NCBI RefSeq assembly: GCF_002272875.1
Contig: NZ_MLAN01000011.1
Location: forward strand, 1 to 53,694
Reading direction: 5' to 3'
Length of the DNA: 53,694 bases
Origin: Helicobacter sp. 11S02629-2
GTDB taxonomy: Bacteria > Campylobacterota > Campylobacteria > Campylobacterales > Helicobacteraceae
In this document: positions 34,853 to 43,945 of the stretch, in pieces
Layout of the letters: each line of letters opens with the position of its first letter
How positions within the stretch are numbered: the stretch's first letter is position 1
Translations under genes and position numbers: made by a program
Notes under the pieces: model-generated
What the model was told of the DNA's origin: nothing
Seen by the model: the letters and a program-made list of their open reading frames with translations, nothing else
Databases searched by the model: none

Positions 34853-35503
34853 CTAAAAGGCCTCCACTACCACATCATCTAAGTAGTCCTCGCTAAAAAT
34901 GATATATCGCTTAGGTATAAGTGGCACCAAAGAGGCTTTAGTAAAAAGGCAGTCAACTGGGTTTTTTAGCCCCAAAAGTAGTTTTAACTCTTCTTTTGAG
35001 CTAGCCTTTAAAACTGGCATAAGTCCTAAAGAAAGGCTTGTTGCAACTAGTTCATTTAGGCTTTTTTTAGAATCTATATAAGATAGGTTAAGCAAGATTC
35101 CATCGCTGCCTGCTATGGTTGCTTCTAAGACTTGATAAGGGTCTATATTCACCCCACCAGCTATTAAAAAGTAGGGGCTTAAACGCCTAAACATGCCTAC
35201 ATAATCCATAGACTGCAAGCTATCTACTATGATAGTTTCATACTTAAAGTTTAAGTCAAGATTCTTAAAAGCATCTTTTGGGCTAACTTCTGCATTTTGA
35301 AAAAAGCCTTCTAAAAAACTTTCACTTAGATAGGCTACTTTAGTGCCACCTTTAAAAGCTTCCATCACACTTTCTTTGTAGCTAAGACGTGGTGGGAAGG
35401 GGTTATAAGCTAGGCTTCTTCCTAGTAAGTTAAAAGGCATAAGGGCTTTTTTAGATTCTAGGCTTTCTAGTACTTCTTTTTTTAGTTTCTCTTTATCTAG
35501 CAC
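34853..35503 (-). CDS. TrpC-like TIM-barrel protein lacking catalytic residues
   Basis: A 216-residue protein whose middle resembles indole-3-glycerol phosphate synthase: IDPYQVLEATIAGSDGILL matches the TrpC strip D-x-YQ-x-x-E-A-R-x-x-G-A-D-A-I-L-L, followed by LNELVATSLSLGLMPVL. The catalytic parts are missing: where TrpC has K-D-F there is AGGVN, the I-A-E-I-K-R-x-S-P-S-K-G loop reads LLGRSLAYNPFPPR, and L-V-E-V-H reads PVLKASS. It is also about 40 residues shorter. So it is probably not an indoleglycerol synthase. It is coupled to pabBC (2 bases apart). Function unknown; a regulatory or scaffold role in chorismate use is one option. Confidence 0.7.
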   Translation of the reverse strand: MLDKEKLKKEVLESLESKKALMPFNLLGRSLAYNPFPPRLSYKESVMEAFKGGTKVAYLSESFLEGFFQNAEVSPKDAFKNLDLNFKYETIIVDSLQSMDYVGMFRRLSPYFLIAGGVNIDPYQVLEATIAGSDGILLNLSYIDSKKSLNELVATSLSLGLMPVLKASSKEELKLLLGLKNPVDCLFTKASLVPLIPKRYIIFSEDYLDDVVVEAF

Positions 35504-35532
35504 TTTATCGCCTTTTAATTTTTAGTGCACTT

Positions 35533-36906
35533 TTAGTTAGTGCTAGATTTATTTGTCTCATCTTTAAAGATACTTTTTTGGTGCAGTAGCATCTCTGGCT
35601 CTTCTTCAACTATGCTTTTATCTATAAAAGAGAAGGTATCTTTTGCTTTTTTGTACTCTTTGTTTTTATAAAAACCCCAAGCTAGGGAATCTAAATAAGC
35701 AGGGTTAGTTGGGTCTATGGCCACAGCTTGTGATACATAGTTTAGCCCTGATTTTACATCTATGTCATGGTCTATTAGCAAGTAGCCAAGGAAGTTATAT
35801 AGATAGCCTTTTAGGGCTAGATTAGGACTGCTCCACTTTTCTAGACTTTCTTTTAAGTTGGCTATTATAGGTTTTAAAGTCCTCTTATTTTTTTTGCTTA
35901 AAAGCTCATATCTATAAGTGGCTTCAAGACCTAAGAAAGAAGAATCTTTTTTTATCTTATAAGCTTTTAGTGCTTCTTCGCTTGCAAGCTTGTAGTCTTG
36001 GAAGTTTGCATAAATGTAGGATAAAAATACATGATAGTCATCACCCCATAGCTTTTTGTTATCTTCTATAAGGCTTAAAAGCTTAGCTTTATCTTTCATA
36101 TTTAGATAGATATCAAGTAAGAACTTGCCAGAGTTGATATCTCCTTTAGCAAGCTTGTCTTTTAGTATATTAACTAGGCTATCTACATCCCTAGCTGTGT
36201 TATAAGCGTATAAAAAGTCTCCACAAAAAGCACAGTCGTTACTTTTCATGTAGCCATTTAAAAGGCTTAAAGCATCACTTCTATCTTTTAGCTTATCAAA
36301 GTAGACATAAAACATCTGTAAGAGTAGGGCTTCTTTTAGCTCTTTTGGTGGGTTTTTATCTATGGCTATCTTGTACTCGCTTAGTGCTTTTTTAAGATAG
36401 TCTTTGCTTTCAGGTGATACTTCTGCTAAGTCATCTTTTAAAGCTATGGCTTGATAAAGCTCTCCAAGCTTAGAGTTTATAGTAAAGCTATCATCAACCT
36501 TGCCTAGCTCTTTTAGTATAGCTACTGCTTTTTCATATTTTAAATTAGCAGCATAGTAGTCTACTTTTATGTTTTCTAAAGCACTATTTTCTGGGCTTAG
36601 GGCGTCGTATCTTGGAGTTAACTTTTCAAACTCTAAAACATATTTATAGGCTTTATCAAGATTTCTTACTTTCATGTTTAAGATTGCAAGATTTTTTAGT
36701 AAGTAGGCATCTTTTGTGTGAGAGTACATGTCTTCATAAAGCTCTATTTTATCCTCTAAGCTTTGTTTTAAAGTCATCTTTTGTACAGGGGCTGTGTCAC
36801 TTGCCCTAAGCTTATCATCAGTCATCTTTATCATATCAAGATCGCTTAAGTCTTTAGAGAAGGCGTAAACATTAAGTGAGATTAGTAGTAGTAAAAGTAG
36901 TTTCAT
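35533..36906 (-). CDS. Exported TPR-like repeat protein
   Basis: 457 residues, N-terminal signal peptide (MKLLLLLLISLNVYAFS), so exported or lipid-free periplasmic. The rest is helical with tetratricopeptide-like repeats spaced about 34 residues: KNLAILNMKVRNLDKAYKYV, KLGELYQAIALKD, and near the end GLNYVSQAVAIDPTNPAYL followed by SLAWGFYKNKEYKKAKDTF. Such proteins scaffold envelope complexes. ATG at 36906 has GAGG before it and overlaps the preceding stop (ATGA); an upstream start at 36936 has no support. Partners unknown. A similar unknown lies near nspC in H. pylori as far as I recall. Confidence 0.75.
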   Translation of the reverse strand: MKLLLLLLISLNVYAFSKDLSDLDMIKMTDDKLRASDTAPVQKMTLKQSLEDKIELYEDMYSHTKDAYLLKNLAILNMKVRNLDKAYKYVLEFEKLTPRYDALSPENSALENIKVDYYAANLKYEKAVAILKELGKVDDSFTINSKLGELYQAIALKDDLAEVSPESKDYLKKALSEYKIAIDKNPPKELKEALLLQMFYVYFDKLKDRSDALSLLNGYMKSNDCAFCGDFLYAYNTARDVDSLVNILKDKLAKGDINSGKFLLDIYLNMKDKAKLLSLIEDNKKLWGDDYHVFLSYIYANFQDYKLASEEALKAYKIKKDSSFLGLEATYRYELLSKKNKRTLKPIIANLKESLEKWSSPNLALKGYLYNFLGYLLIDHDIDVKSGLNYVSQAVAIDPTNPAYLDSLAWGFYKNKEYKKAKDTFSFIDKSIVEEEPEMLLHQKSIFKDETNKSSTN

Positions 36907-37298
36907 TTTTTCCTCATATTTATAAATCCAGCACAAGTTTGTTCTAGGTAGCTAGTATCTTGTTTAAAACTTTCCCAAAAAGGAAAGCTTATGCACTGTT
37001 TTGGTCTAACCTCATAGATGGAACATCTTTTTAGATTCTCATCAAAAAATATGCAAGCAAGGCCAAGTTTTTTATCATCTGCTTGCTTTTCTAGTAGGGA
37101 GAACTTATATCCTACCTTCTTTATGTATTTTAGACAAAACTTATCAAAATCCATCCCCAAAAACTTCGCTTGTGCCTGCATCTCTTCTAAGCTTACAAAG
37201 ATATAGCCACTTTCCCCACAACAACACTTCCCACCACAGCCCTCACACGCACTAGAATCAAACTCATAGTTAAATCCAGCTTGTCTTAAAAGTGCCAC
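36903..37298 (-). CDS. YkgJ-family cysteine-cluster protein
   Basis: 131 residues with the cysteine pattern of the YkgJ family (zinc- or iron-chelating): SACEGCGGKCCCGESGYI at the N-terminus, then LACIFF, RCSIYEVRPKQCISFPFW and a last Cys in LEQTCAG. The eight or so cysteines probably bind a metal centre. GTG start at 37298 directly follows the nspC stop, and its own stop overlaps the TPR gene start, so all three are co-translated. The family has no settled function; relatives assist in metal-dependent modification. Confidence 0.85.
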   Translation of the reverse strand: MALLRQAGFNYEFDSSACEGCGGKCCCGESGYIFVSLEEMQAQAKFLGMDFDKFCLKYIKKVGYKFSLLEKQADDKKLGLACIFFDENLKRCSIYEVRPKQCISFPFWESFKQDTSYLEQTCAGFINMRKK

Positions 37299-38564
37299 TT
37301 AGTTTCTTTCTTTGTAGTCGTTATAGCCAAAGCTTTTTAAAAGCTTAAAGTCACCTTCTTTTATGACCCCAAGACTTGGAAGCTCTATGCCATTAAAAGT
37401 AGTGTTTTTGACTATAGTGTAGTGGATCATGTCTTTAAAGCAGACTTTATCGCCTATATTTAAAGGCGTATTAAAACTAAAGTCTCCTATGATATCTCCA
37501 GCTAAGCAAGTAGGCCCGCCAAATCTATACTTATAAGTCCCTATAGTTTCACCTTTATCTTCTTCTAGGTGCTTGCCTTTTAATTCATCCCTACTTATCT
37601 TATAACAGCTTGGGCGGTAGGGCATCTCTAGGCAATCAGGCATATGATTACTAGCACTCACATCAAGTACTGCGACTTTGCCTTCATTTTCTACTATATC
37701 TATAACGCTTCCTACTAAGTCGCCAACTTGCCAGCCTATAGCTTCACCGGGCTCTAATAAGACTTCTATATCGTTATAGCGTTTTTTAAACTTAGCTATC
37801 AAACTAACTAGTAAGTCTCTATCATAATCTTTTCTAGTTATATGATGTCCACCACCAAAGTTAACCCATTTTAAGTCCTGCTCTTTTATAAAAGCACCAA
37901 AGTGTTTTTCAAAGTGCTCTAATGTCTTTTCTAAGGCTTTAGAATCTTGCTCGCAGTGGGTGTGAAAGTGGATTCCATCTAGTTTTATATCAAGCTCTTT
38001 TAGTAAGTGCTTATGCTTTTCAAACTCGCTAGGAGTGATGCCTAGACGACTTTTTGGTGCACAAGGATTATAGATTAGTGGTTTCACTTCACTATAGAGT
38101 GGATTAACCCTAAGACCTATTTCAACTTTAGAATCTAAGTGCTTATTGTGTGCTTTTATCTTAGCTATAAAGCTAGTTAGTTGATTAAAAGAGTTAAAGA
38201 TAATGGTACTAGCTATAGGTAGTAAGGAATCTATCTCCTTATCTTTATAAGCTGGAGAGAAAACACAAACTTCTTTTGCCTTATCTTGTGACTTAGCCTT
38301 GCAAGCTAACTCTTCATAAGCAAGCTTTGCTTCGTGTAAGCCACTACAAGTTGCTCCACTTAGCTTTTGTCTTATATAGTCAAACTCCCTCCAAAAAGCA
38401 TAGCCTTTAAGTGCTACTAAAACTTTAGCTTTGCTTCTTTTGGCTATGTCATCTAAGATATCTATATTGCTTTGAAGTGCTTCATAATCTAGCACATAGC
38501 AAGGACTTGGAATCTTATCTATATGTTTTAAGATTCTATTTTGCACTCTACTTTTGCTATCCAT
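37299..38564 (-). CDS. nspC: Carboxynorspermidine decarboxylase
   Basis: PLP enzyme of the alternative polyamine route: carboxy(nor)spermidine to (nor)spermidine, the only spermidine route in Campylobacterota. 421 residues with an alanine-racemase-type barrel: the PLP lysine in KVLVALKGYAFW (about residue 48), LDGIHFHTHCEQD, NFGGGHHITRKDYD, LEPGEAIGW, and the C-terminal beta domain with YKYRFGGPTCLAGD, where Cys and Asp reach the active site of the partner subunit. H. pylori HP0020 has the same neighbour cheV. No carboxyspermidine dehydrogenase gene is in the window. Confidence 0.95.
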   Translation of the reverse strand: MDSKSRVQNRILKHIDKIPSPCYVLDYEALQSNIDILDDIAKRSKAKVLVALKGYAFWREFDYIRQKLSGATCSGLHEAKLAYEELACKAKSQDKAKEVCVFSPAYKDKEIDSLLPIASTIIFNSFNQLTSFIAKIKAHNKHLDSKVEIGLRVNPLYSEVKPLIYNPCAPKSRLGITPSEFEKHKHLLKELDIKLDGIHFHTHCEQDSKALEKTLEHFEKHFGAFIKEQDLKWVNFGGGHHITRKDYDRDLLVSLIAKFKKRYNDIEVLLEPGEAIGWQVGDLVGSVIDIVENEGKVAVLDVSASNHMPDCLEMPYRPSCYKISRDELKGKHLEEDKGETIGTYKYRFGGPTCLAGDIIGDFSFNTPLNIGDKVCFKDMIHYTIVKNTTFNGIELPSLGVIKEGDFKLLKSFGYNDYKERN

Positions 38565-38565
38565 A

Positions 38566-39522
38566 CTACTTAATCATGTATTTTTGTAAAGCACTTGCCA
38601 CTTCTAAAGGGTTAGACTTAGATATGAACTCTTCAGCATCAAGCGATCTTGCCATCTCTTCATTACTTGAGCCACTCATAGAAGAGTTTACAATTATTGG
38701 TATATTTTTAGTTCTAGGATTAGACTTAACTTGCTTTATAACTTCAAAGCCGCTAGCTTCTGGCATCTCAAGGTCAGTTATTATCGCACCTATCTCATCT
38801 ATATGAGTAGTTGGCGCAAAGAGGTAGTCAAGCAGTCTTTGACCATTTATAAAGTCACTATGTATGACGCCAAGCCTGTTTAAAATCCCTTGCATAGTCC
38901 TAAGTACACTTGGACTATCATCAGCTAAAAGCACAGTTTTAGAACTGTTTAGCTGTTTTACTTCTTCTATCTCTCTAGCTTTTTCGTCATCTATCCAAGG
39001 GAAGACATCTACTAGCATCTTTTCTATATCTACTACTTGGACAAGCTTCCCATCATAGTATCTTGTGCGCGAGACTAGCTTGCCATTACCTGCACCCTTG
39101 CTAAGGCCTGAGCTTTGTTCCATCTCAGTCCATTTTTTATTTAAGATTCTATCTGCTTCATAGATCCTAACACCTATAGTCCATCTTGAAAACTCACATA
39201 TCATAACTATGACGTCATCGTTTTTATTTCTAGCTATGCCATAAGGTCTTAAGTCTTTATCAGGGGTTTCTGGGTCATAGTAAAACCACTTTCTCATATC
39301 TATTAGAGGTATAGTTAACTCTCTTATAGTTATAAGCCCTTCTACTAAAGAGTTTGGCTCATGACTTACTATAGTTATGATGTCATCATACTTTACAACT
39401 TCTCTTATCTTAAAGACGTTTACTGCATATAAGTCTTTACCTTCTTCTAGTCTGAAGCATAGAAGCTGAAGTTCATTGTTTTTATGTAAGCTAGTAACTT
39501 GATCAATATTTGACATAGCCAT
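38566..39522 (-). CDS. cheV: Chemotaxis coupling protein CheV
   Basis: CheW domain (about 15-165) joined to a receiver domain (about 190-318) with acidic residues LLADDSPSV, phospho-acceptor Asp in AIITDLEMPEASGF and lysine in FISKSNP. 318 residues from ATG 39522, which has AAGG 8 bases before; an upstream ATG at 39558 has no support. The sequence closely resembles H. pylori CheV1 (IDQVTSLHKNNELQLLCFRL is nearly the same). It couples receptors such as the one at the left edge of the window to CheA. Starts divergently from frdC. Confidence 0.96.
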   Translation of the reverse strand: MAMSNIDQVTSLHKNNELQLLCFRLEEGKDLYAVNVFKIREVVKYDDIITIVSHEPNSLVEGLITIRELTIPLIDMRKWFYYDPETPDKDLRPYGIARNKNDDVIVMICEFSRWTIGVRIYEADRILNKKWTEMEQSSGLSKGAGNGKLVSRTRYYDGKLVQVVDIEKMLVDVFPWIDDEKAREIEEVKQLNSSKTVLLADDSPSVLRTMQGILNRLGVIHSDFINGQRLLDYLFAPTTHIDEIGAIITDLEMPEASGFEVIKQVKSNPRTKNIPIIVNSSMSGSSNEEMARSLDAEEFISKSNPLEVASALQKYMIK

Positions 39523-39946
39523 AGTTATAACCTTGAAAATTTGGAGTACTTTTATCATAGCACAATACTTGCCAAAACCTAAAAAGTTAAGAATTTTAAT
39601 TCCAAGCTTTTAAACCTTCATGAATGGCTTTAAAGATCTAGTCTTTTTTAAGAACGTTTCATAACTACTAGTATGAAAAAATGCCCTCTGTGTATCAGTG
39701 TTACAAAAAGATACATTTATGTTGTATATTTGCTTGTTTTGTGTATATATTCAACGCTGTTTTGAGAATGCTTAAGGGCTTTATCTGTTATAATTGATGC
39801 CGTTTATATGTGGTCATGTACATTTAATACATTAGGTTCTTTGTGCGTCTAAAATTAACTCCAAAAAGCAAGGCAAACTGTAGCAACTTAGCATGGCATC
39901 TCATATTTACAAAACTTAATCCAAAACTCTTGAAAGGGAGGCTTAA
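39523..39946. other. Long divergent gap between cheV and frdC
   Basis: 424 bases without a gene. It holds both promoters and a 7-base inverted repeat TTTCATA (39657-39663) with TATGAAA (39672-39678) around an ACTAGT-like centre, roughly midway, which could be an operator. A T/A-rich stretch with several TATTTG/TATATA words leads to the frd -10 box. The leader between that box and frdC is about 146 bases with no obvious riboswitch fold. Confidence 0.5.
39786..39794 (+). promoter_or_regulatory. Extended -10 promoter of frdCAB
   Basis: TGTTATAAT is a perfect extended -10 element (TGnTATAAT). It is preceded by AT-rich DNA as is usual for Campylobacterota sigma-70 promoters. Predicted transcription start near 39801, giving a leader of about 146 bases before frdC. 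Confidence 0.7.
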
Positions 39947-40720
39947 ATGCAAAATAACAATGTAATTGAAGGCTATTTGGGCATAACTGCTGATAGAAAA
40001 AAGAGCAGGGTGCCAGCTAGACTTGATGTTATACAGAGCGTCACAGGATTTATCTTAGCTATATTTATGATAGTGCACATGCTGCTAGTATCTAGTATAT
40101 TAATTAGCCAAGACTTTATGTACAAGGTTACTAAAGTTCTTGAAGCTGATTTTTTAGGGCCATTAGGAGGTCCGTGGGTAGTATCAATCATAGCCATAAT
40201 AATCATAGCCATAATGGTAATACACGCATTTTTTGCTATGCGTAAATTTCCTATAAACTATAGACAATTTAAGATTTTAAAGACACACAAAGGACTTATG
40301 AAACACGGCGATACAACTATGTGGGTTATACAAGCAGCCACTGGTTTTATTCTTTTCTTTACTGCTGCTGTACACTTATATGTCATGCTTACTCAACCTG
40401 GAAGCATAGGACCTAATGCATCCTCTTATCGTTTTGTTACTGAAAACTTCTGGATACTTTACATAGTGTTACTTTTCACTGTTGAACTTCACGGAAGCAT
40501 AGGACTTTATAGAATTGCTATTAAATGGGGTTGGTTTAAGTCTCTTGGTATCAATGGTTTAAAATGGATTAAATGGATCATAACTGTAGTATTTATAGTT
40601 TTAGGTCTATTTACATATGGAGCTTATGTGAAAATAGGTCTAGGTCATATGAATCCTTCAAGCCACGGCATGGAGTACTATAAGACATTAGATGCAAATA
40701 CATATGGTATGACAAAGTAA
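39947..40720 (+). CDS. frdC: Fumarate reductase cytochrome b subunit FrdC
   Basis: Membrane anchor that binds two haem b groups and oxidises menaquinol, 257 residues, Wolinella/Helicobacter type (quinol:fumarate reductase). Five membrane helices: about 30-52, 75-97, 125-148, 165-190 and 205-230. Candidate haem-ligand histidines occur in FMIVHMLLVS, VIHAFFAM, AAVHLYVM and VELHGSIGLY, as in the structurally known Wolinella enzyme. Very strong ribosome site (AAAGGGAGG). First gene of frdCAB; 15 bases before frdA. Confidence 0.96.
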   Translation: MQNNNVIEGYLGITADRKKSRVPARLDVIQSVTGFILAIFMIVHMLLVSSILISQDFMYKVTKVLEADFLGPLGGPWVVSIIAIIIIAIMVIHAFFAMRKFPINYRQFKILKTHKGLMKHGDTTMWVIQAATGFILFFTAAVHLYVMLTQPGSIGPNASSYRFVTENFWILYIVLLFTVELHGSIGLYRIAIKWGWFKSLGINGLKWIKWIITVVFIVLGLFTYGAYVKIGLGHMNPSSHGMEYYKTLDANTYGMTK

Positions 40721-40735
40721 GCAAAGGAAGCGAAT

Positions 40736-42817
40736 ATGAAAATAATATATTGTGATGCATTAATTATCGGTGGTGGACTAGCCGGACTTAGATCTGCTAT
40801 AGCTGCTAGTGAGAGGGGTTTAAACACTATAGTTCTTAGTTTAGTTCCTGTTAGAAGAAGCCATAGTGCAGCTGCCCAAGGTGGTATGCAAGCAAGTCTT
40901 GGCAATAGTAACAAAGGAGCTGGGGATAATGAAGATGTGCACTTTGTGGACACAGTTAAAGGAAGTGACTGGGGTTGTGATCAAGAAGTAGCAAGGATGT
41001 TTGTTACTACTGCACCAAAAGCTATACGTGAGCTAGCACAGTATGGGGTGCCTTGGACTAGAATCAAAGCTGGTAAAAGACCTGCAGTTATAAACGGTCA
41101 GCACGTGCAGATAGAAGAAGCAAAAGATAGAGAAGGGTATATCCAGTCTCGTGACTTTGGTGGAACTAAGAAGTGGAGGACTTGCTTTACAGCTGATGCC
41201 ACAGGACATACTATGCTTTATGGAGTGGCTAATGAAGCTTATAAACATGGTGTTGATATACAAGATAGAAAAGAAGCAGTAAAAATCATTCATAAAGATG
41301 GTAAGTGTTATGGTGCTGTCGTAAGAGACTTAGTTACTGGTGAGCTTAGTGCTTATGTAGCAAAAGGTACTCTTATGGCAACTGGTGGCTATGGTAGGAT
41401 TTATCAAAACACTACAAATGCAGTTATCTGTGATGGTGTTGGAGCGGCTGTTGCTATGGAAACTGGTATCGTAAAACTAGGAAACATGGAAGCAGTTCAG
41501 TTTCACCCAACCTGCCTAGTCCCAAGTGGAATCTTGATGACTGAAGGTTGTCGTGGGGATGGTGGTATTTTACTAGATGTAGATGGTCACCGTTTTATGC
41601 CTGATTATGAGCCTGAGAAAAAAGAGCTAGCAAGTCGTGACGTTGTTAGTCGTAGAATCTTAGAGCACATTAAAAAAGGTAAAGGTGTACATGGACCATA
41701 TGGTGATTTTGTATGGTTAGATATAGCTATACTTGGAAGAGCACACATAGAAAAAAACCTAAGAGATGTCCAAGAGATAGCTGAGATCTTTGCTGGGATT
41801 GATCCAGCTGATGATGAAAGAGATTCTAAAGGCATACCAAAAGGTGCAGTACCTATTAGACCTATGCAACACTACTCTATGGGTGGTATTAGGGTTAATC
41901 CAAAAGGTGAAACTGCACTAAAAGGTCTTTTCTCTGCTGGTGAAGCTTGCTGCTGGGACTTACACGGGTTTAACAGACTAGGTGGTAACTCAGTTAGTGA
42001 AGCGGTAGTTTCTGGAATGATTATTGGCGATTACTTCGCAGAGCACTGTGTGCACGCAGAGGTTGATATAGAAACTTCACTAGTTGAAGAGTTTATAAAA
42101 GAAGAAAGTGACTATCTAAACAGCCTTATAGATAATGGTGGCAAAGAAGATGTTTACACTATAAGAAATGCCATGAAGCAGATTATGGACTTAAAAGTAG
42201 GTGTTTTTAGAGATGGAAAAGAGCTTCAAGAAGCAGTTGAAGAACTAGAAGAGTTAATCAAACGTTCAAAACACATTAACGTTAGAAACAAAAAGCTTCA
42301 TGATAACCCAGAGCTAGAAGACACTTATAGAACTCAAAGGATGTTAAAAATCGCCCTTTGTGTAGCATACGGAGCTGTTCAAAGAACTGAAAGTAGGGGA
42401 GCACACACAAGGTTAGATCACCCAAAAAGAGATGATGCTAACTGGCTAAATAGAACCCTTGCTTCTTGGCCAGATCCAGAGCAAACTCTTCCAACTTTAG
42501 AGTATGAGCCACTTGATATCATGAAGATGGAGATAGCACCTGCTTATAGAGGTTATGGCGATAAAGGAAACTTTATACCTAACCCTAGAAAAGAAGAAAG
42601 AGAAGAGCAAGTTGTAAACACTATAAAAGAAGTTGAAGCTAAAGGTGGCGATAGATACGCAGTTCAAGATGCCCTTATGCACTTTGAGTTACAACCAAAA
42701 TACAAAGAGATAAATGAAAGACTAGGCGAAGTTGACAACAGATACACAGTGCAAGATGGACTTAAGCCTAGTGAAACAGCACAAACCCCAAAAGAAACAG
42801 TAGGAGATGCTAAATGA
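40736..42817 (+). CDS. frdA: Fumarate reductase flavoprotein subunit FrdA
   Basis: Catalytic subunit reducing fumarate to succinate, 693 residues. Dinucleotide fold [15 protein letters not shown], covalent FAD histidine in [15 protein letters not shown], active-site HPTCLVP and FVWLDIA region, [29 protein letters not shown] and [14 protein letters not shown]. It overlaps frdB by 4 bases (ATGA). The C-terminal end repeats YAVQDAL and YTVQDGL motifs. Key enzyme of anaerobic respiration. The gene is almost free of AGATTCT words compared with its neighbours. Confidence 0.98.
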   Translation: MKIIYCDALIIGGGLAGLRSAIAASERGLNTIVLSLVPVRRSHSAAAQGGMQASLGNSNKGAGDNEDVHFVDTVKGSDWGCDQEVARMFVTTAPKAIRELAQYGVPWTRIKAGKRPAVINGQHVQIEEAKDREGYIQSRDFGGTKKWRTCFTADATGHTMLYGVANEAYKHGVDIQDRKEAVKIIHKDGKCYGAVVRDLVTGELSAYVAKGTLMATGGYGRIYQNTTNAVICDGVGAAVAMETGIVKLGNMEAVQFHPTCLVPSGILMTEGCRGDGGILLDVDGHRFMPDYEPEKKELASRDVVSRRILEHIKKGKGVHGPYGDFVWLDIAILGRAHIEKNLRDVQEIAEIFAGIDPADDERDSKGIPKGAVPIRPMQHYSMGGIRVNPKGETALKGLFSAGEACCWDLHGFNRLGGNSVSEAVVSGMIIGDYFAEHCVHAEVDIETSLVEEFIKEESDYLNSLIDNGGKEDVYTIRNAMKQIMDLKVGVFRDGKELQEAVEELEELIKRSKHINVRNKKLHDNPELEDTYRTQRMLKIALCVAYGAVQRTESRGAHTRLDHPKRDDANWLNRTLASWPDPEQTLPTLEYEPLDIMKMEIAPAYRGYGDKGNFIPNPRKEEREEQVVNTIKEVEAKGGDRYAVQDALMHFELQPKYKEINERLGEVDNRYTVQDGLKPSETAQTPKETVGDAK

Positions 42818-43554
42818 GTTCTGCAGCCCAAACTAAAGGAAGAGAGATAATTATAAAAGTTTTAAAGTTTGATCCACAAAGTGCAGTTTCAAAGCCTCAC
42901 TTTAAAGAGTACAAACTTACAGAAACTCCATCTATGACTATCTTTATAGTTTTAAACATGATAAGAGAGCAGCAAGATCCAGATCTAAGCTTTGACTTTG
43001 TGTGTAGAGCTGGGATTTGTGGGAGTTGTGGGATGATGATAAATGGTCGTCCACGCCTAGCTTGTAGAACTCTAACCAAAGACTTTCCAAGTGGTGTTAT
43101 AACCCTTATGCCACTTCCGTCATTTAAGCTTATAAAAGACTTAAGTGTTGATACTGGTGAGTGGTTTGCTGGTATGACTAAAAGAGTAGAAAGCTGGATA
43201 CACAACAAGGAAAGAAGAGATATCTCTAAGCCAGAAGAAAGAATCGACCCAGATGTAGCACAAGAAACTTTTGAGCTAGATAGATGCATAGAGTGTGGTT
43301 GCTGTATAGCAGGCTGTGCTACTAAGCTTATGAGAGAAGACTTCATCGGAGCTGCTGGACTTAATAGGATAGCGCGCTTTATGGTTGACCCTCATGATAA
43401 AAGAACACTTCAAGACTACTATGAAGTTATAGGTGATGATAACGGTGTTTTTGGATGTATGAGTTTGATAGCTTGTCATGATGTATGTCCTAAAAATCTA
43501 CCTCTTCAAAGCAAGATTGCTTACTTAAGAAGAAAGATGATTAGCATGAAATAG
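42814..43554 (+). CDS. frdB: Fumarate reductase iron-sulphur subunit FrdB
   Basis: Electron wire between FrdC and FrdA, 246 residues. The [2Fe-2S] ligands lie in [12 protein letters not shown] plus LAC, the [4Fe-4S] ligands in [11 protein letters not shown], and the [3Fe-4S] ligands in [16 protein letters not shown]. Last gene of the operon, followed by a strong hairpin. Confident. Confidence 0.98.
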   Translation: MSSAAQTKGREIIIKVLKFDPQSAVSKPHFKEYKLTETPSMTIFIVLNMIREQQDPDLSFDFVCRAGICGSCGMMINGRPRLACRTLTKDFPSGVITLMPLPSFKLIKDLSVDTGEWFAGMTKRVESWIHNKERRDISKPEERIDPDVAQETFELDRCIECGCCIAGCATKLMREDFIGAAGLNRIARFMVDPHDKRTLQDYYEVIGDDNGVFGCMSLIACHDVCPKNLPLQSKIAYLRRKMISMK

Positions 43555-43562
43555 CCTTTTAA

Positions 43563-43596
43563 TAAAGCCCTTTTTGCTTACTGCAAAAGGGCTTTA
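43563..43596 (+). terminator. Terminator hairpin of frdCAB
   Basis: TAAAGCCCTTTTTGC (43563-43577) pairs with GCAAAAGGGCTTTA (43583-43596) with one T bulged and loop TTACT, 8 bases after the frdB stop. A T-rich run (CTTTTTTCTT) follows a little later. This is the strongest hairpin of the window. Confidence 0.8.
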
Positions 43597-43945
43597 TGCC
43601 AACTTCTAGCTTTTTTCTTACCTTTATTACTACGCTTTAAACATTCATATATTTTTAGATTCTATGCCTTAACCCTACATTCTTTAAAACTTTTCATTTT
43701 TTGGAATCTAAAAATAGCTTTATAACTTACAAAATCTTACAAACTATAAAAAGTAGACTTTATACCCCCTAGCTTTGTAAGTTTTGCCCTCATTCACACT
43801 TTTACGTTTTTGTAAAGATATGTAGTGTGAAAAAATATTAATTTTTATTAAAATTGCACTAAGATTGTTTTTTATTACGTTTTTATACATACTATTTAAA
43901 TCAAGCTGTAGCTATTAGGTTGCACGCAAGAAAAGGAAAAGCATT
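43597..43945. other. Gap between frd terminator and SLAC1-type gene
   Basis: About 350 bases without a coding frame I trust. It contains the inverted pair of AGATTC words (separate entry), then AT-rich DNA with TATACA/TACTAT words near 43890 that could hold the promoter of the next gene. Short frames here are antisense shadows. Confidence 0.45.
43650..43716. repeat. Inverted repeat TATTTTTAGATTC / GAATCTAAAAATA
   Basis: Thirteen-base arms, perfectly complementary (43650-43662 and 43704-43716), 41 bases apart, in the gap after frdCAB. Each arm contains the over-represented AGATTC/GAATCT core, so it is an inverted pair of that word with matching flanks. As RNA it could fold as a second terminator or as processing structure. 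Confidence 0.6.
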
